DNA of 58,843 bases, taken from NCBI RefSeq assembly GCF_000003605.2, contig NW_003137332.1, forward strand, positions 85,100-143,942. The letters are read 5' to 3'. Origin of the DNA: Saccoglossus kowalevskii (Eukaryota > Hemichordata > Enteropneusta > Harrimaniidae). The position numbers and the translations under genes were made by a program. This document shows positions 1 through 12,024 of the stretch, piece after piece (the stretch's first letter is position 1; the number at the start of each line of letters is the position of its first letter). The notes beneath the pieces were generated by a model. That model was given only the letters and a program-made list of their open reading frames with translations, made no database searches and was not told the origin of the DNA.

Positions 1-1482
1 ATAGTGTAATGCAATCTATAGTGATGTGATAGTGTAATGCATTCTATAGTCACGTGATAGTGTAATGCATTCTATGTCCTTGTGATAGTGTAAAGCATTC
101 TATAGTCACATGATAGTCTAATGCATTCTATAGTCACGTGATAGTGTAATGCATTCTATGCCGTTGTGATAGTGTAATGCATTCTATAATCTTGTGATAG
201 TGTAATGCATTCTATAGTCATGTGATAGTGTAATGCATTCTATAGTCATGTGATAGTGTAATGCATTCTATGCCGTTGTGATAGTGTAATGCATTCTATA
301 GTGATGTGATAGTGTAATGCATTCTATAGTGATGTGATAGTGTAATGCATTATATAGTCACGTGATAGTGTAATGCATTCTATAGTCACGTGAAAGTGTA
401 ATGCATTCTATAGTCACGTGATAGTGTAATGCATTCTATAGAGATGTGATAGTGTAATGCATTCTATAGTGATGTGATAGTGTAATGCATTCTATAGTCA
501 CGTGATAGTGTAATGCATTCTATGTCCCTGTGATAGTGTAAAGCATTCTATAGTCACGTGATAGTGTAACGCATTCTATGCCGTTGTGATAGTGTAATGC
601 ATTCTATAATCTTGTGATAGTGTAATGCATTCTATAGTCATGTGATAGTGTAATACATTCTATAGTCATGTGATAGTGTAATGCATTCTATGCCGTTGTG
701 ATAGTGTAATGCATTCTATAGTGACGTGATAGTGTAATGCATTCTATAGTGACGTGATAGTGTAATGCATTCTATAGTGATGTGATAGTGTAATGCATTC
801 TATAGTCATGTGATAGGGTAATGCATTCTATAGTCATGTGATAGTGTAATGCATTCTATAGTCATGTGATAGTGTAATGCATTCTATGCCGTTGTGATAG
901 TGTAATGCATTCTATAGTCACGTGAAAGTGTAATGCATTCTATAGTCACGTGATAGTGTAATGCATTCTATAGTGATGTGATAGTGTAATGCATTCTATA
1001 GTGATGTGATAGTGTAATGCATTATATAGTCACGTGATATGTAATGCATTCTATAGTCACGTGAAAGTGTAATGCATTCTATAGTCACGTGATAGTGTAA
1101 TGCATTCTATAGAGATGTGATAGTGTAATGCATTCTATAGTGATGTGATAGTGTAATGCATTCTATAGTTACGTGATAGTGTAATGCATTCTATAGTGAT
1201 GTGATAGTGTAATGCATTCTATAGTCATGTGATAGTGCAATGCATTCTATAGTCATGTGATAGTATAATGCATTCTATGCCGTTGTGATAGTGTAATGCA
1301 TTCTAGTCACGTGATAGTGTGATACATTCTATAGTCACGTGATAGTGTAATGCATTCTATGCCGTTGTGATAGAGTAATGCATTTGATAGTCATGTGATA
1401 GTGTAATGCATTCTATAGTCATGTGATAGTGTAATGCATTCTATAGTCATGTGACAGTGTAATGCATTCTATGCCGTTGTGA
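1..1482. repeat. 28-bp satellite array, left block
   Basis: Head-to-tail monomers of about 28 bp fill this stretch and run off the left edge of the window. The core of each monomer is gtgtaatgcattctatag, which contains the 8-bp palindrome AATGCATT. The next few bases vary between gtcacgtgat, gtcatgtgat, gtgatgtgat and gccgttgtgat. Monomers differ by a few substitutions and rare 1-2 base indels. The CACGTG variant is common in this block. I see no open reading frame or gene. This is satellite DNA, and its total length cannot be known from this window. Confidence 0.97.
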
Positions 1483-2107
1483 TACATTCTCCTTCCCAGA
1501 GATCCTTGCGGTTAGATCACCGAAAGTATCTCTGCCACCACACACCGCCATTTTGTGGTGAAACACCACAAGACTTTTACTACGCGTGTCATTTGCGTAT
1601 TTTTGTTATTAGAGGGCTCTTGTGTTGATTTATTCTTACCGGAAAAAAAGTTTTAAAATATTTTATCTATAGCTGATAACGATTTTTCCGTAAATGTACT
1701 GTCAAGGGTGAAATAGTTATATTTTACAAAAGAAAATAATTTCATCGCGGAATAACGGTTACTAAGGTGTTACTCGTTTCATCAAACTGACCGTACTGTG
1801 GATTGCCAGGCGAAGAAATATAAACAAATGAAAGCACTTCGTAGTATTGACAACTAAATCGAGCTACTGCCACACCGTTTGTGCTATGGAAAGTAAATAT
1901 TAGCTTCTCAATTTAAAACTAACCAGAATCTACAAATGAAGCGTACACTTTCGTCAGATTCTTAAATCGCATTGCCATGCCTGGCAATGTTTCGTTGGGC
2001 GTCTTTGTAAGTAGTTCCACTGTGACGCATCGACCAATCAACGACGAGCATAATATCACGTGGTGGCAGAGATATATTCGTGGAATAGAACTCTGCGTGG
2101 GAGATTG
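1483..2107. mobile_element. Putative nonautonomous DNA transposon inserted in the satellite
   Basis: About 625 bp of non-satellite sequence interrupts the array. Its ends are imperfect inverted repeats: TTCTCC then CAGAG on the left, matched by CTCTG then GGGAGATT on the right. Further in, atctctgccaccac (1528-1541) is matched exactly by its reverse complement at 2060-2073. The flanking satellite bases GTTGTGA occur on both sides (1476-1482 and 2108-2114), as a 6-8 bp target-site duplication would. However, GTTGTGA is also part of a satellite monomer, so the duplication is not certain. There is no transposase reading frame, so this is a MITE-like or internally deleted element. The superfamily is not assigned. 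Confidence 0.6.
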
Positions 2108-5040
2108 GTTGTGACAGTGTAATGCATTCTATCGTCATATGATAGTGTTCTGCATTCTATAGTCATGTGATAGTATTCTGCATTCTATAGTCATGTGATA
2201 GTGTAATGCATTCTATAGTCATGTGATAGTGTAATGCATTCTATAGTCATGTGATAGTGTAATGCATTCTATAGTCATGTGACAGTGTAATGCATTCTAT
2301 AGTCATGTGATAGAGTAATGCATTCTATAGTCATGTGGTAGTGTTCTGCATTCTATCGTCATGTGATAGTGTAATGCATTCTATAGTCATGTGATAGTGT
2401 TCTGCATTCTATAGTCATGTGATAGTGTTATGCATTCTATAGTCATGTGATAGTGTTCTGCATTCTATAGTCATGTGATAGTGTTCTGCATTCTATAGTC
2501 ATGTGATAGTGTAATGCAGTCTATAGTGATGTGATAGTGTAATGCATTCTATAGTCACGTGATAGTGTAATCGTTCTATAGTCATGTGATAGTGTTCTGC
2601 ATTCTATAGTCATGTGATAGTGTAATGCATTCTATAGTCATGTGATAGTGTAATGCATTCTACAGTCATGTGATAGTGTAATGCACTCTATAGTCGTGTG
2701 ATAGTGTAATGCATTCTATAGTCATGTGATAGTGTAATGCATTCTATAGTCTTGTGATAGTGTAATGCATTCTATAATCATGTAATTGTGTAATGCATTC
2801 TATAGTAATGTGATAGTGTAATGCATTCTATAATGATGCCATACTGTAATGCATTCTTTAGTTATGCGAGTGTAATACACCCTATGTTGATGTCATTGTG
2901 TGCTGCATTCTATAGTGATGTGATAATGTAATGCATTCTATAGTGATGTGATAATGTAATGCATTCTATAGTGATGTGATAGTGTAATGCATTCTATAGT
3001 GATGTCACAGTGTAATATATTCTATAGTGATGTCAAAGTGTAATGTATTCTATATTGATGCAAATTTAATGCATTCTATAGTGATGTGATAGTGTTCTGC
3101 ATTCTATAGTGATGCCATAGTGTTATGCATTCTATAGTGATGCCATAGTGTTATGCATTCTAGAGAGATGTGATAGTGTAATCGTTCTATAGTGATGTCA
3201 TGGTGTACTACATTCTATAGCGGTGCCATAGTGTTATGCATTCTATAGTGATGCCATAGTTTTATGCATTCTATAGTGATGTGATAGTGTAATGCATTCT
3301 ATAGTGATATGATAGTGTAATGCATTCTATAGTGATGCCATAGTGTTATGCATTATATAGTGATGTGATAGTGTAATCGTTCTATAGTGATGTGATAGTG
3401 TACTGCATTCTATAGTGATGCCATAGTGTTATGCATTATATAGTGATGCCATAGTGTTATGCATTATATAGTGATGTGATGGTGTAATCGTTCTATAGTG
3501 ATGTGATAGTGTAATCGTTCTATAGTCACGTGATAGTGTAATGCATTCTATAGTGATGCTATTGTGTTATGCATTCTATAGTGATGTGATAGTGTACTGC
3601 ATTCTATAGAGATGCCATAGTGTTATGCATTCTATGATGATGTGATAATGTACTGCATTCTATAGTGATGCCATAGTGTTATGCATTCTATAGTGTTGCC
3701 ATAGTTTTATGCATTCTATAGTCATGTGATAGTGTAATGCATTCTATAATGCTGTCATAGTGTATTGTATTATATAGTGATGTCAGTGTAATGCATTCTA
3801 TAGTGATGTGAAAGTGTAATATACCCTATGTTGATGTCATTGTGTACTGCATTCTATAGTGATGTGAAAGTGTAATGCATTCTATAGTGATGTCACAGTG
3901 TATTGTATTATATAGTGTTGTCAGTGTAATGCATTCTATATTGATGCAAGTGTAATGCATTCTATAGTGATGTGATAGTGTTCTGCATTCTATAGTGATG
4001 CCAAATTGTTATGCATTCTATAGTGATGTGATAGTGTAATCGTTCTATAGTGATGTGATAGTGTAATGCATTACATAGTGATGTGATGGTGTACTGCATT
4101 CTATAGTGGTGCCATAGTGTTATGCTTTCTATAGTAATGCCATAGTGTTATGCATTCTATAGTGATGTGATAGTGTTATGCAATCAATAGTGATGCCACA
4201 GTATTCTATAGTGATGCCACAGTGTTATACATTCTATAGTGATGTGATAGTGTACTGCATTCTATAGTGGTGCCATAGTGTTATGCATTCTATAGTAATG
4301 CCATAGTGTTATGCATTCTATAGTGATGTGATAGTGTTATGCAATCAATAGTGATGCCACAGTATTCTATAATGATGCCACAGTGTTATACATTCTATAG
4401 TGATGTGATAGTGTACTGCATTCTATAGTGGTGCCATAGTGTTATGCATTCTATAGTAATGCCATAGTGTTATGCATTCTATAGTGATGTGATAGTGTTA
4501 TGCAATCAATAGTGATGCCACAGTATTCTATAGTGATGCCACAGTGTTATGCATTCTATAGTGATGTGATAGTGTACTGCATTCTATAGTGATGTGATAG
4601 TGTTATGCATTCAATAGTGATGCCACAGTATTCTATAGTGATGCCACAGTGTTATACATTCTATAGTGATGTGATAGTGTAATCGTTCTATAGTGATGTG
4701 ATAGTGTACTGCATTCTATAGTGATGTCATAGTGTAATGCATTCTATAGTAATGCCATAGTGTTATGCATTCTATAGTGATGTGATAGTGTACTGCATTC
4801 TATAGTGATGTCATAGTGTTATGCATTCAATAGTGATGCCACAGTATTCTATAGTGATGCCACAGTGTTATACATTCTATAGTGATGTGATAGTATAATC
4901 GTTTTATAGTGATGTAATAGTGTACTGCATTTTATAGTGATGTCATAGTGTTATGCATTCTATAGTGATGCCATAGTGTTGTGCATTCTATAGTGATGTC
5001 AGTGTAACGCATTCTATGATGATATCATAGAGTAATGCAT
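2108..5040. repeat. 28-bp satellite array, right block
   Basis: The same monomer family continues after the inserted element but with a different mix of variants. From 2108 to about 2850 most monomers carry gtcatgtgat. After that gtgatgtgat and gtgatgccat dominate, and tgttatgc or tgtactgc often replaces tgtaatgc. Divergence, shortened monomers (tgtaatcgttc) and indels increase toward the right edge, where the array decays into unique sequence near 5040. Both blocks together hold roughly 155 monomers. Confidence 0.96.
4091..4573. repeat. 161-bp higher-order repeat inside the satellite
   Basis: Three consecutive 161-bp blocks start with gtactgcattctatagtgg at 4091, 4252 and 4413. Each has five ordinary monomers plus one shortened 21-bp monomer containing gccacagtattct. 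Copies differ at only a few positions, so this block amplified recently as a unit. Partial versions lacking two monomers follow at about 4574 and 4774. Confidence 0.85.
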
Positions 5041-6305
5041 TGTCATAAATAGTACTGAATCTGTCTAAACATACATCAACTTCGACCTCAACAAACCTGT
5101 CGTTTGTATTGCTTACACCAATCAGAGCGCTACGGATAACCACACACGAGGCACGTGCGAGCCGCAGTCGAGGTGAATAAGCGACACGTCAAGTCGGAGA
5201 ATCTTAATATACCTCGAAGCTTACAGTTATTATTTGTTCTGTCATCTCAAAATCTTTTCAAATTCGTGTGAATATTTGAGTGTCCGTGCTCTCAATGCTT
5301 ACCTCTCACTTGCCTCTCAACACATCAGTGTGGCGTGTAACATCAGAAATGTCTGGGACAATAACATTGTATGAGGCTATAGTTATTCTGTTTTAAATAA
5401 CATGTAGTATTGTGTTGAATCGGCTACCGACGTACCAAGTATTGGAATTAAAAGTCAGCGCGTGGTTGATTCACCGCTCTAGTTACCAGTCTTCTGATTG
5501 GTGCCTGACAAATTCTAATTAGGCCACGCAAACAAGTGCGTAGGTAAAACCGAATACACCGCCCAGAATCCGTAAATAGAATCATTCAGTTTCTAAACGA
5601 TTACCGCTGGAACTTTTACCCCTCCATGCCAATTTCTTACACTAGATACTAGTAATTAGCCTCTCCCGCCTGTCACTGCAAAACAAAACAATGTCAAGCG
5701 GTTCTGAAGCGTGATTGGATTACACTTACTAATGCGCAAAGCCGTTCATTTAAAATACACGGAAAGATTAATAAAGTTGACATGTTAATTAGCAATTCGA
5801 ATAATCGCTAGAGGTATGTAAAACCACAGACACGGTAACACGACGAAAAATACCATCCTGTATAAATGTTAACTTTCAATGGGTTTAGGTTTGATTTCAG
5901 TTGTGAGATTGTTGAAGTAAGATACAGTTCACAACATTTTAGGACTATGATTTCAAAGTAAATGTTTTGACGTATATACAATAGCTATACTTAGCCTGAA
6001 GCTTGATATCTATTATCATCACACCACTACAACTATTACACAGTGGGGTCCCTTATATCACCATGGTAACATGTAATCACGGGTTTAATTTTCGTTATGG
6101 AAATTTCAGTTTATTTCTTTTTTGTGAACTCATCTAAAAACGTGAGATGACAATCGTATTCACCGTAAGTAATGGATACCTGCTGACAATGGTTTCGCCG
6201 CCTTTGAAGACAACATATCCTCTGAGGGACTCTAAACTGCATACTTTATTTTTACTGATTACGAACATTTATTCTTGATTAGTTTTTTTGAAGAAGAAGA
6301 AGAGA
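5041..6305. other. Unique sequence without a recognisable gene
   Basis: No coding exon is supported here. The first 200 bp are relatively GC-rich and contain a CCAAT-type sequence (ccaatcagagcgc, near 5120). An oppositely oriented relative (ttctgattgg, near 5495) follows. These could be promoter elements or the subterminal parts of an old transposon, but no clean terminal repeats were found. Confidence 0.5.
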
Positions 6306-6450
6306 TACACTACACAACACAACACTACACTACACTACACTACACTACACTACACTACACTACACTACACTACACTACACTACACTACACTACACTACAC
6401 TACACTACACTACACTACACTACACTACGCAATACTACAATACACTACAC
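6306..6450. repeat. Pentanucleotide microsatellite (CTACA)n
   Basis: About 105 bp of perfect five-base repeat (ACTAC/CTACA), with imperfect copies such as acaacac and tacgcaatac at the edges. All frames are open across it only because the repeat lacks stop triplets, so the apparent reading frames are not genes. Confidence 0.97.
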
Positions 6451-6610
6451 GAGCCAAACTGACATTAGTTGTAATCTGCTCTAAACGCAGCATCGCAGTG
6501 ATAAGTAGATATTAAAAATAACATATCATTCAATAAATCCTAGCAGTTATTAGCTGCATTGTATTCTATCTTGTGTTTATGTTATACAAAGGCAATCACG
6601 ACCAACTAAA

Positions 6611-6635
6611 CATAACATAACATAACATAACATAA
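6611..6635. repeat. Pentanucleotide microsatellite (CATAA)5
   Basis: Five perfect copies of cataa, about 160 bp after the longer CTACA tract. Confidence 0.95.
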
Positions 6636-6640
6636 TGTAT

Positions 6641-7902
6641 ATTAAACTTTATAACCACAAATGTGTTGACATTTAGTAAAGAATCGCTACTGTATATAGT
6701 ATGGGCAGTTGTGTATTAGGTACATATTTTATAAATAATATTTAACTACTTCAAAACATGTTTCCATTAGCATTCACTAAATTGTGGATGTATGTCAATG
6801 ATGACATGTTTGATTACAAAGGCTATTCACTGCATAATAGCCTCGTTGAGCAGCCGCAATGCGATCCTAGCACAATACAGAAGGTCTAACATCTATTAAG
6901 TATACTCGCACTTCCGGCATCTAATTTGACGCTTATCTGCTTTCCCAGAATTCATTGCAGTTGGGTTAAGCGTGATAGATGTGGATGTTGATGTAGATCA
7001 CATTTTGTATAGTCTGAAGTTCCGTAGATTCGTGCGTAGGTAAGATTATTTCTATCTGTATATCTGTGTGAAAATGGCTGCTGAATGTGTTTTGTATCAT
7101 GAGTCAATTAGGCAAACGTGTGTGATTGTTTTATTTTCTAAATCTGGTCAATGAAATAATAATAAGTTCCCGTTTTGAAAATGCTATTTAAAAAACCAAG
7201 TTACACTGCTCAGCGAGTGTATGATATAGAATGACAGTCATTATTGAACTATTACAATACACTAATGTAAACGTTGGCTTTGAAATAGAATGTTAGATTT
7301 GTGTATGTGTTGTGGCGCACATGGTGTCTTATTGCTTATATATCCCCAAAACGCCGTGACGATAGCATATACTGCTGTTATTAACATAATGCATCACAAC
7401 TTGTGTCTGGGTGACACATGTATCGCTTCAATAACGTGGATGAAGGGAATATGTAACATAATCAAGAAAATTACAAACATTCGTAACATTGCATGTAGCT
7501 AACGCGACAAAATAATCTGTTGAATCGGTTATAGTTCAGTTTTATAGGTTTATCTAAATTCCTAAGGTTAGTAAACTGGTTAATATTTGTTATACAGTTA
7601 ATGGTGATATCGCAATCTGTGTTTTCTGGATTTTTGGCAGAATAATTCACAAGAACTGTGAACACATATATCCATTGTGTACAACTCATTAAGACCGATA
7701 AATATGCATAATTCAAATCAACATCCGGGGATTGAGCCATGTACATTGTTAATATGTACGTCAAACAAGACGCTGTTTCTTTTCATTAGTTTTATCACTA
7801 ATATGCTAATAATTCTAATTGCTGAGGCATCGTCTTGGAGGTATTGAATACATCAACCTGTTATTGTTCGTTGTTAACTTGAATACTGTTGGCGTATGAC
7901 AT
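6641..7902. other. No gene seen
   Basis: AT-rich sequence with only short frames of no recognisable content. No splice-bounded coding segment or repeat stands out. Confidence 0.5.
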
Positions 7903-7962
7903 CCAATGAGAACGCGCCGTTTCAATAAGGAACATTTAAGTAACACAAATAACACACTGCTG
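7903..7962. repeat. 60-bp dispersed repeat, copy 1
   Basis: This 60-bp stretch, from ccaatgagaacgcg to aacacactgctg, recurs at 10425-10484 in the same orientation with one difference (cgcgccg here, cgcgtcg there). The flanks are not clearly related. It is probably part of an interspersed element whose full extent cannot be defined from two copies. Confidence 0.85.
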
Positions 7963-10424
7963 AGTTTGGGATGAATGTTAGTTCCAATGTATTGGCTACA
8001 TAGGCAGTGATAACAAAATTTGTCTATTACTAAACGTGTCTTCATTAAAATACAATCGCTTCCTAAATTATCGGATCACTGATACTTTCTTATTCGCCAC
8101 AAGATATTAACAGATTTATATAAATAGTAGATATATTTGGTATAATCGGATTACATATTGTTTTCCATTTCATATTTTACCATTAGTTATTATGACATAT
8201 CTATCCATATACAGAATATCATATGCGTGATCCTACAATATCAAATTTAAACTCGTAAAGTAAGTTTTATTTGTGTCTTGTTTATTCCATATATTTGTAA
8301 CATCTAACATAGTGGTCGTAATGTAGAGCGCCCTGGTTTGCAGATCGCCGTTCATGAACATCAATTGCTGTTACTTTACCCTATTGCGATTAAGACATGT
8401 AGTCAGGTTTTGGGCAATCACTATATTAACGCCTCCGGTGATGAATTAATAACACAGTTACTAATTTTCAAGTCATTTAAATCCGTGGTCTTTTCAAAAT
8501 CCGTGAACAATTTTGTAAAACAAATGTCTGTGCGAGGAGAAATTGATGTTGCGAGAGTTTGAAATCACGTCACAGAAATATTCATAATGATATCATTTCT
8601 AATAATAATTCGATACATAATGAATTATTGGCGACTTTTGAGATAGGCAGACATGTATCGAAAGTTCACCGTAATTTATATGACACGGTATTGAGATATA
8701 GTTCTTTATGGCATGTATATTGCAGAGCAGTCGCATAAAACCTTGAAATATTTCATTTTACTTATTCACTGCTTTATTACACTGAACTGCTATGCTATAT
8801 GAGATTACATAATTGATAGGAATAACATACGTGACTTTGTGTCAATATTTGAAAAACATATGCAGTAAAATAAACATAACAAAAGGAGTGTGTATATATA
8901 GCGTGCGTTGATATGGAAACAATGGCATCCAGATCTAATACATTGATTATCCATGTGTATATTTCATTACCATTATTATAGTTCAACATAGACAAATCAC
9001 TCACTGCCTGCAACGTAGCGGTCCACTGAAATGAATCAATCACTTTCGTATCAAGCGAGACATTTCCCTGTTTTTTTACATCTTCCGACAACATTATGTG
9101 ATCGAGGAAAACCTTATATGTGTCCACAGCATTTGTTATCAATGGCTGCGAACACGATATGGATATTACAATGGTTGATTTGATCGGTCTATTTAGTGAA
9201 ATGCTGCTCATGTATATTACTATGTATCCCACTGTTAAACGCACCATTAGAGTGCCTAGGTGTGCAGAAAATTTGAAATTGGGGTCAATTCTATTCAATT
9301 CAACAATAAATTGCCTGAAATAATAGCCGAGCTGGCATCACTGATCGATCTACATGATCAATCTGATCTGATCTGATCTGCGATAATCAATGAAAAAAAA
9401 ATGCAATTCATTAGTAATTGGTTAGTATATTAATTCTATATATTTCTAGACATTGGGCATATGTATCCAATGCAGTATGAAAGTAATTTGTGTAAAGTCA
9501 TTCAAGGGTTAATAGCCACATTCATTTACCTTCCTTTAGTTGACGGCACGTGTCTGACATCTTTCCGTTCTACTAAACGCATTATATACACACTCGGTAT
9601 CATGTAGTTCAAATGCACTGAGTAGAGTACGTTAAAACGCATTAACAGAAAACACGAGTAATAAGCCACACATAGACAATGCATTGTCATCCCTATCAAT
9701 TGTAAGTTGATCACCCAGGTTTGATGACATTAAATTATGTCGGTGTGCCACAGTCGTAAATATGATGCTTCGAATAATAATTACGCTATGTGAATACAAT
9801 TTGAAATGAAATATTACAATTATACATATTTATAGTGCTGTTTATATAATTCAACCTGTGTGTTTGGCTTATTCAGAAAACCTGTCACAGAAAAAATCGT
9901 TGATGTGTATGTGCCCCATCCTATCTATAAAAGTAATACAAATCCAGATAATTATTACGGGTTTTTGTATGACTATATGTTGTTATTAATGACTCTGTAA
10001 AGTTGCAGTGCTTCAGAGATCAATAATTAGAAACTAAAAAACGGCACACTGCCCAATATTGCGTGATAACAGGGAAATGACGGTGATGTGGGCAATAATA
10101 GTCGGGACGCAGTCGATTTCATTATTTGAGCAAACACCCCCGTCCGTTTAGTTATATTAACCTCGAAATGCTTGTGAAGAGAGAAATCGACAGAGTGATT
10201 GAAGTTATGCATAGAACGTTCACCAGCAAACGACAGCAGAAAACATACTCAGTGATGTTCAAAATTTAAAAAGAAAAACGACCAGGATTTTGAACATGGC
10301 GGGCTGAGTTTGTCTGAAACCCTAACCCGTACACAAGTGAAAAAAAAACTAAATATGTTTGTGAATTAAACTCTAAAACTGCCCAGTCATCATCTGATAA
10401 CATGCTGCACGTGGTACGGATTGA
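7963..10424. other. No convincing gene; small ATCTG repeat
   Basis: The longest frame (minus strand, 8795-9298) would start at TTG and has no recognisable domain. A short perfect (ATCTG)4 tract lies at 9361-9380. I see nothing else beyond AT-rich unique sequence. Confidence 0.45.
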
Positions 10425-10484
10425 CCAATGAGAACGCGTCGTTTCAATAAGGAACATTTAAGTAACACAAATAACACACTGCTG
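10425..10484. repeat. 60-bp dispersed repeat, copy 2
   Basis: Nearly identical to 7903-7962 (one substitution). It ends about 100 bp upstream of the splice acceptor of the secreted-peptide gene, so it lies in that gene's presumed 5' intron or promoter region. It contains a CCAAT-type motif (gaccaatgag). Confidence 0.85.
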
Positions 10485-10601
10485 TAATTTTGTTGATTTA
10501 TACTAACTGCTCGAAAAATATTTATGCTTCAACATTTGCATTTTGTTTCAGAAAAAATAACTCGTTTTGTTATGTCTTTACAGGTGTACATTATCACTGC
10601 A

Positions 10602-10830
10602 ATGGGGATGGGGATGCATTCGCCGTTACAGTGGCTGACAATTGCTTTGATTTATATATTACTTCTCGAATCAGTCATGTGTGAAGCAAGGTTGGACGAT
10701 AGGACACTAAGACAATTGAAGCTGAAAGTACGTACAGCTTGTGAAAGTGATTCGACCAAATATCAATATCCTCTGTTATGCTCTGCAGTACAAAGTGGTA
10801 CTTCACGTCAATCAATCAGAAAGAGACAAG
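10602..10830 (+). CDS. Secreted peptide precursor, coding exon 1 (signal peptide and first Cys pair)
   Basis: First coding exon of a putative secreted peptide or prohormone. A pyrimidine-rich tract ending TTTACAG at 10583 makes a good 3' splice site. The ATG at 10602 has a purine at -3 and G at +4; two more in-frame ATGs follow at 10608 and 10614. The translation begins with a short polar stretch, then a hydrophobic core (residues 8-22, PLQWLTIALIYILLL), then ESVMCEA, giving a plausible signal-peptidase site near residue 29. The mature part has Cys47 and Cys60 (C-X12-C) and ends with the tribasic site RKR (73-75) followed by Gln76. The donor AAG|GTGAGA at 10830/10831 leaves phase 1. An upstream in-frame ATG at 10524 would bury the signal peptide, so I prefer 10602. 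The layout is seen; precursor processing is inferred; the family is not recognised. Confidence 0.6.
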
Positions 10831-11827
10831 GTGAGATATGAGAACATCAATATTGCTATTCTTTCATGTTTGCCGTTGAAAGCTGCTAATTATATATAGA
10901 TGTCGAAGGGCAATTGAAGGTTTTACTCTGCGAGAACCACTGTCGACACAGTAACAGAAAAACATGTGTCACAAGTTAATATTCATTCTCCTCAATAATA
11001 ATTGCAATAAAATCATATATATATATAAATCACATTCTCCATGTGCAATTCTTCCGTAGCTAGTTTGAAGACGTTGCTCGTGCTTGTTCGTTTCGATTTT
11101 AAATAGAAAATATATTCAAAGTCACCTACCTTGTTTAGTTAGAGTGGGAAAACAAATTGTTGGGCATACAATTATTAAATAATCACTGGACAATAACAAT
11201 TATTAGTTGAGGACCTGTGGAACTTTACTGATAGTCCATATAATTAGTATCCTATATTGTACAATATTGACACCTGAGTTGAAAATTTTCTAATAATTGT
11301 AAATTGATTGAACTACAGTACTGTTGAGTGGCAGAGTTCATAAGACTAGCAAAATTATCAATAACGGAAATGACAACTTTAACGAATAATCAACAAGATT
11401 ATGCCATCACTATGATCTGCCATAATAAGTATCAGAGCTGTTTGAACCATTAAGCAAAGTATTTTAGATAATTATAGAATTATATGAAATGAAGTTTGTT
11501 GAAAAAAATATACATTTAATATTACCATGGTCCGAAACGTTCTATCAAATGGCATTTCTTTTCTGCTTGCTTCAACCCAAAAGCTAACGTCCTAATTAGT
11601 TAGATATCACAATAGACTGTGTAGTTAAATGTTTTGTGGGTTGACAAATACAAAAGTGAGTTGGCATGCCAACCGATTTATGGCAACACAATATGTAAAC
11701 AGTACGTCAGCACGTATTAAACGCTAATCACAGCGCTTTAATGGCGTAATTCTGTTTGGTCTTGGGGCATATTTCACATGCATACAAATCAAACAGATCT
11801 AAATTTGGATAATTTTTTCACCAGCAG

Positions 11828-12024
11828 GCTCTGCTTTTTCTGGTGTTGAGCATCTTCGTCGACTTCTACTCCGCGGATTGTTGGGGAAACTGTGTGAAGC
11901 TGGACTATCGTGCAGCCCAGAAGATGTCACCCTCCCCCCGTCGCATAGAAACGATTATCGAGACGACTTACTACGACACGGTGTGACTCCAGTCAATCGC
12001 CTCGATATGTTTCCACGGCAGTAA
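11828..12024 (+). CDS. Secreted peptide precursor, coding exon 2 (C-terminal Cys-X5-Cys peptide)
   Basis: Joins exon 1 in phase (G|GC) across a 997-bp GT-AG intron. The acceptor is a tandem NAGNAG (caccag/cag), so use of the upstream AG would add one Ala. The joined protein is 141 residues and ends at TAA (12022-12024). The exon is clearly more GC-rich than its surroundings and open for all 64 codons after the junction. Residues 83-98 form a likely amphipathic helix (VEHLRRLLLRGLLGKL), followed by Cys99 and Cys105 (C-X5-C), SPEDV, then a polar tail ending FPRQ. Cleavage at RKR would release a peptide starting with Gln, which could become pyroglutamate. There is no amidation signal (GKR or GRR). 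A calcitonin-like or CCAP-like C-X5-C was considered, but it is not next to a basic cleavage site. The neuropeptide or hormone role is inferred from architecture only. Confidence 0.58.

Noticed and set aside
1-5040. CRISPR-like regular repeats
   Set aside because: Monomers are contiguous with no unique spacers, and the context is eukaryotic satellite DNA.
5100-5550. MITE bounded by the opposed ccaatcag and ctgattgg motifs
   Set aside because: Only about 10 bp match in inverted orientation; no terminal repeats or target duplication could be found.
6275-6515. Repetitive frames over the CTACA microsatellite
   Set aside because: Stop-free only because of the pentanucleotide; no gene structure.
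8795-9298. 167-codon minus-strand frame
   Set aside because: Starts at TTG, no recognisable domain, no splice or poly(A) context; chance is sufficient.
11828-12024. Insulin/relaxin-type or calcitonin-type hormone
   Set aside because: Cysteine number and spacing do not match insulin B/A chains. The C-X5-C is not at a peptide N terminus after a basic site and there is no amidated proline.
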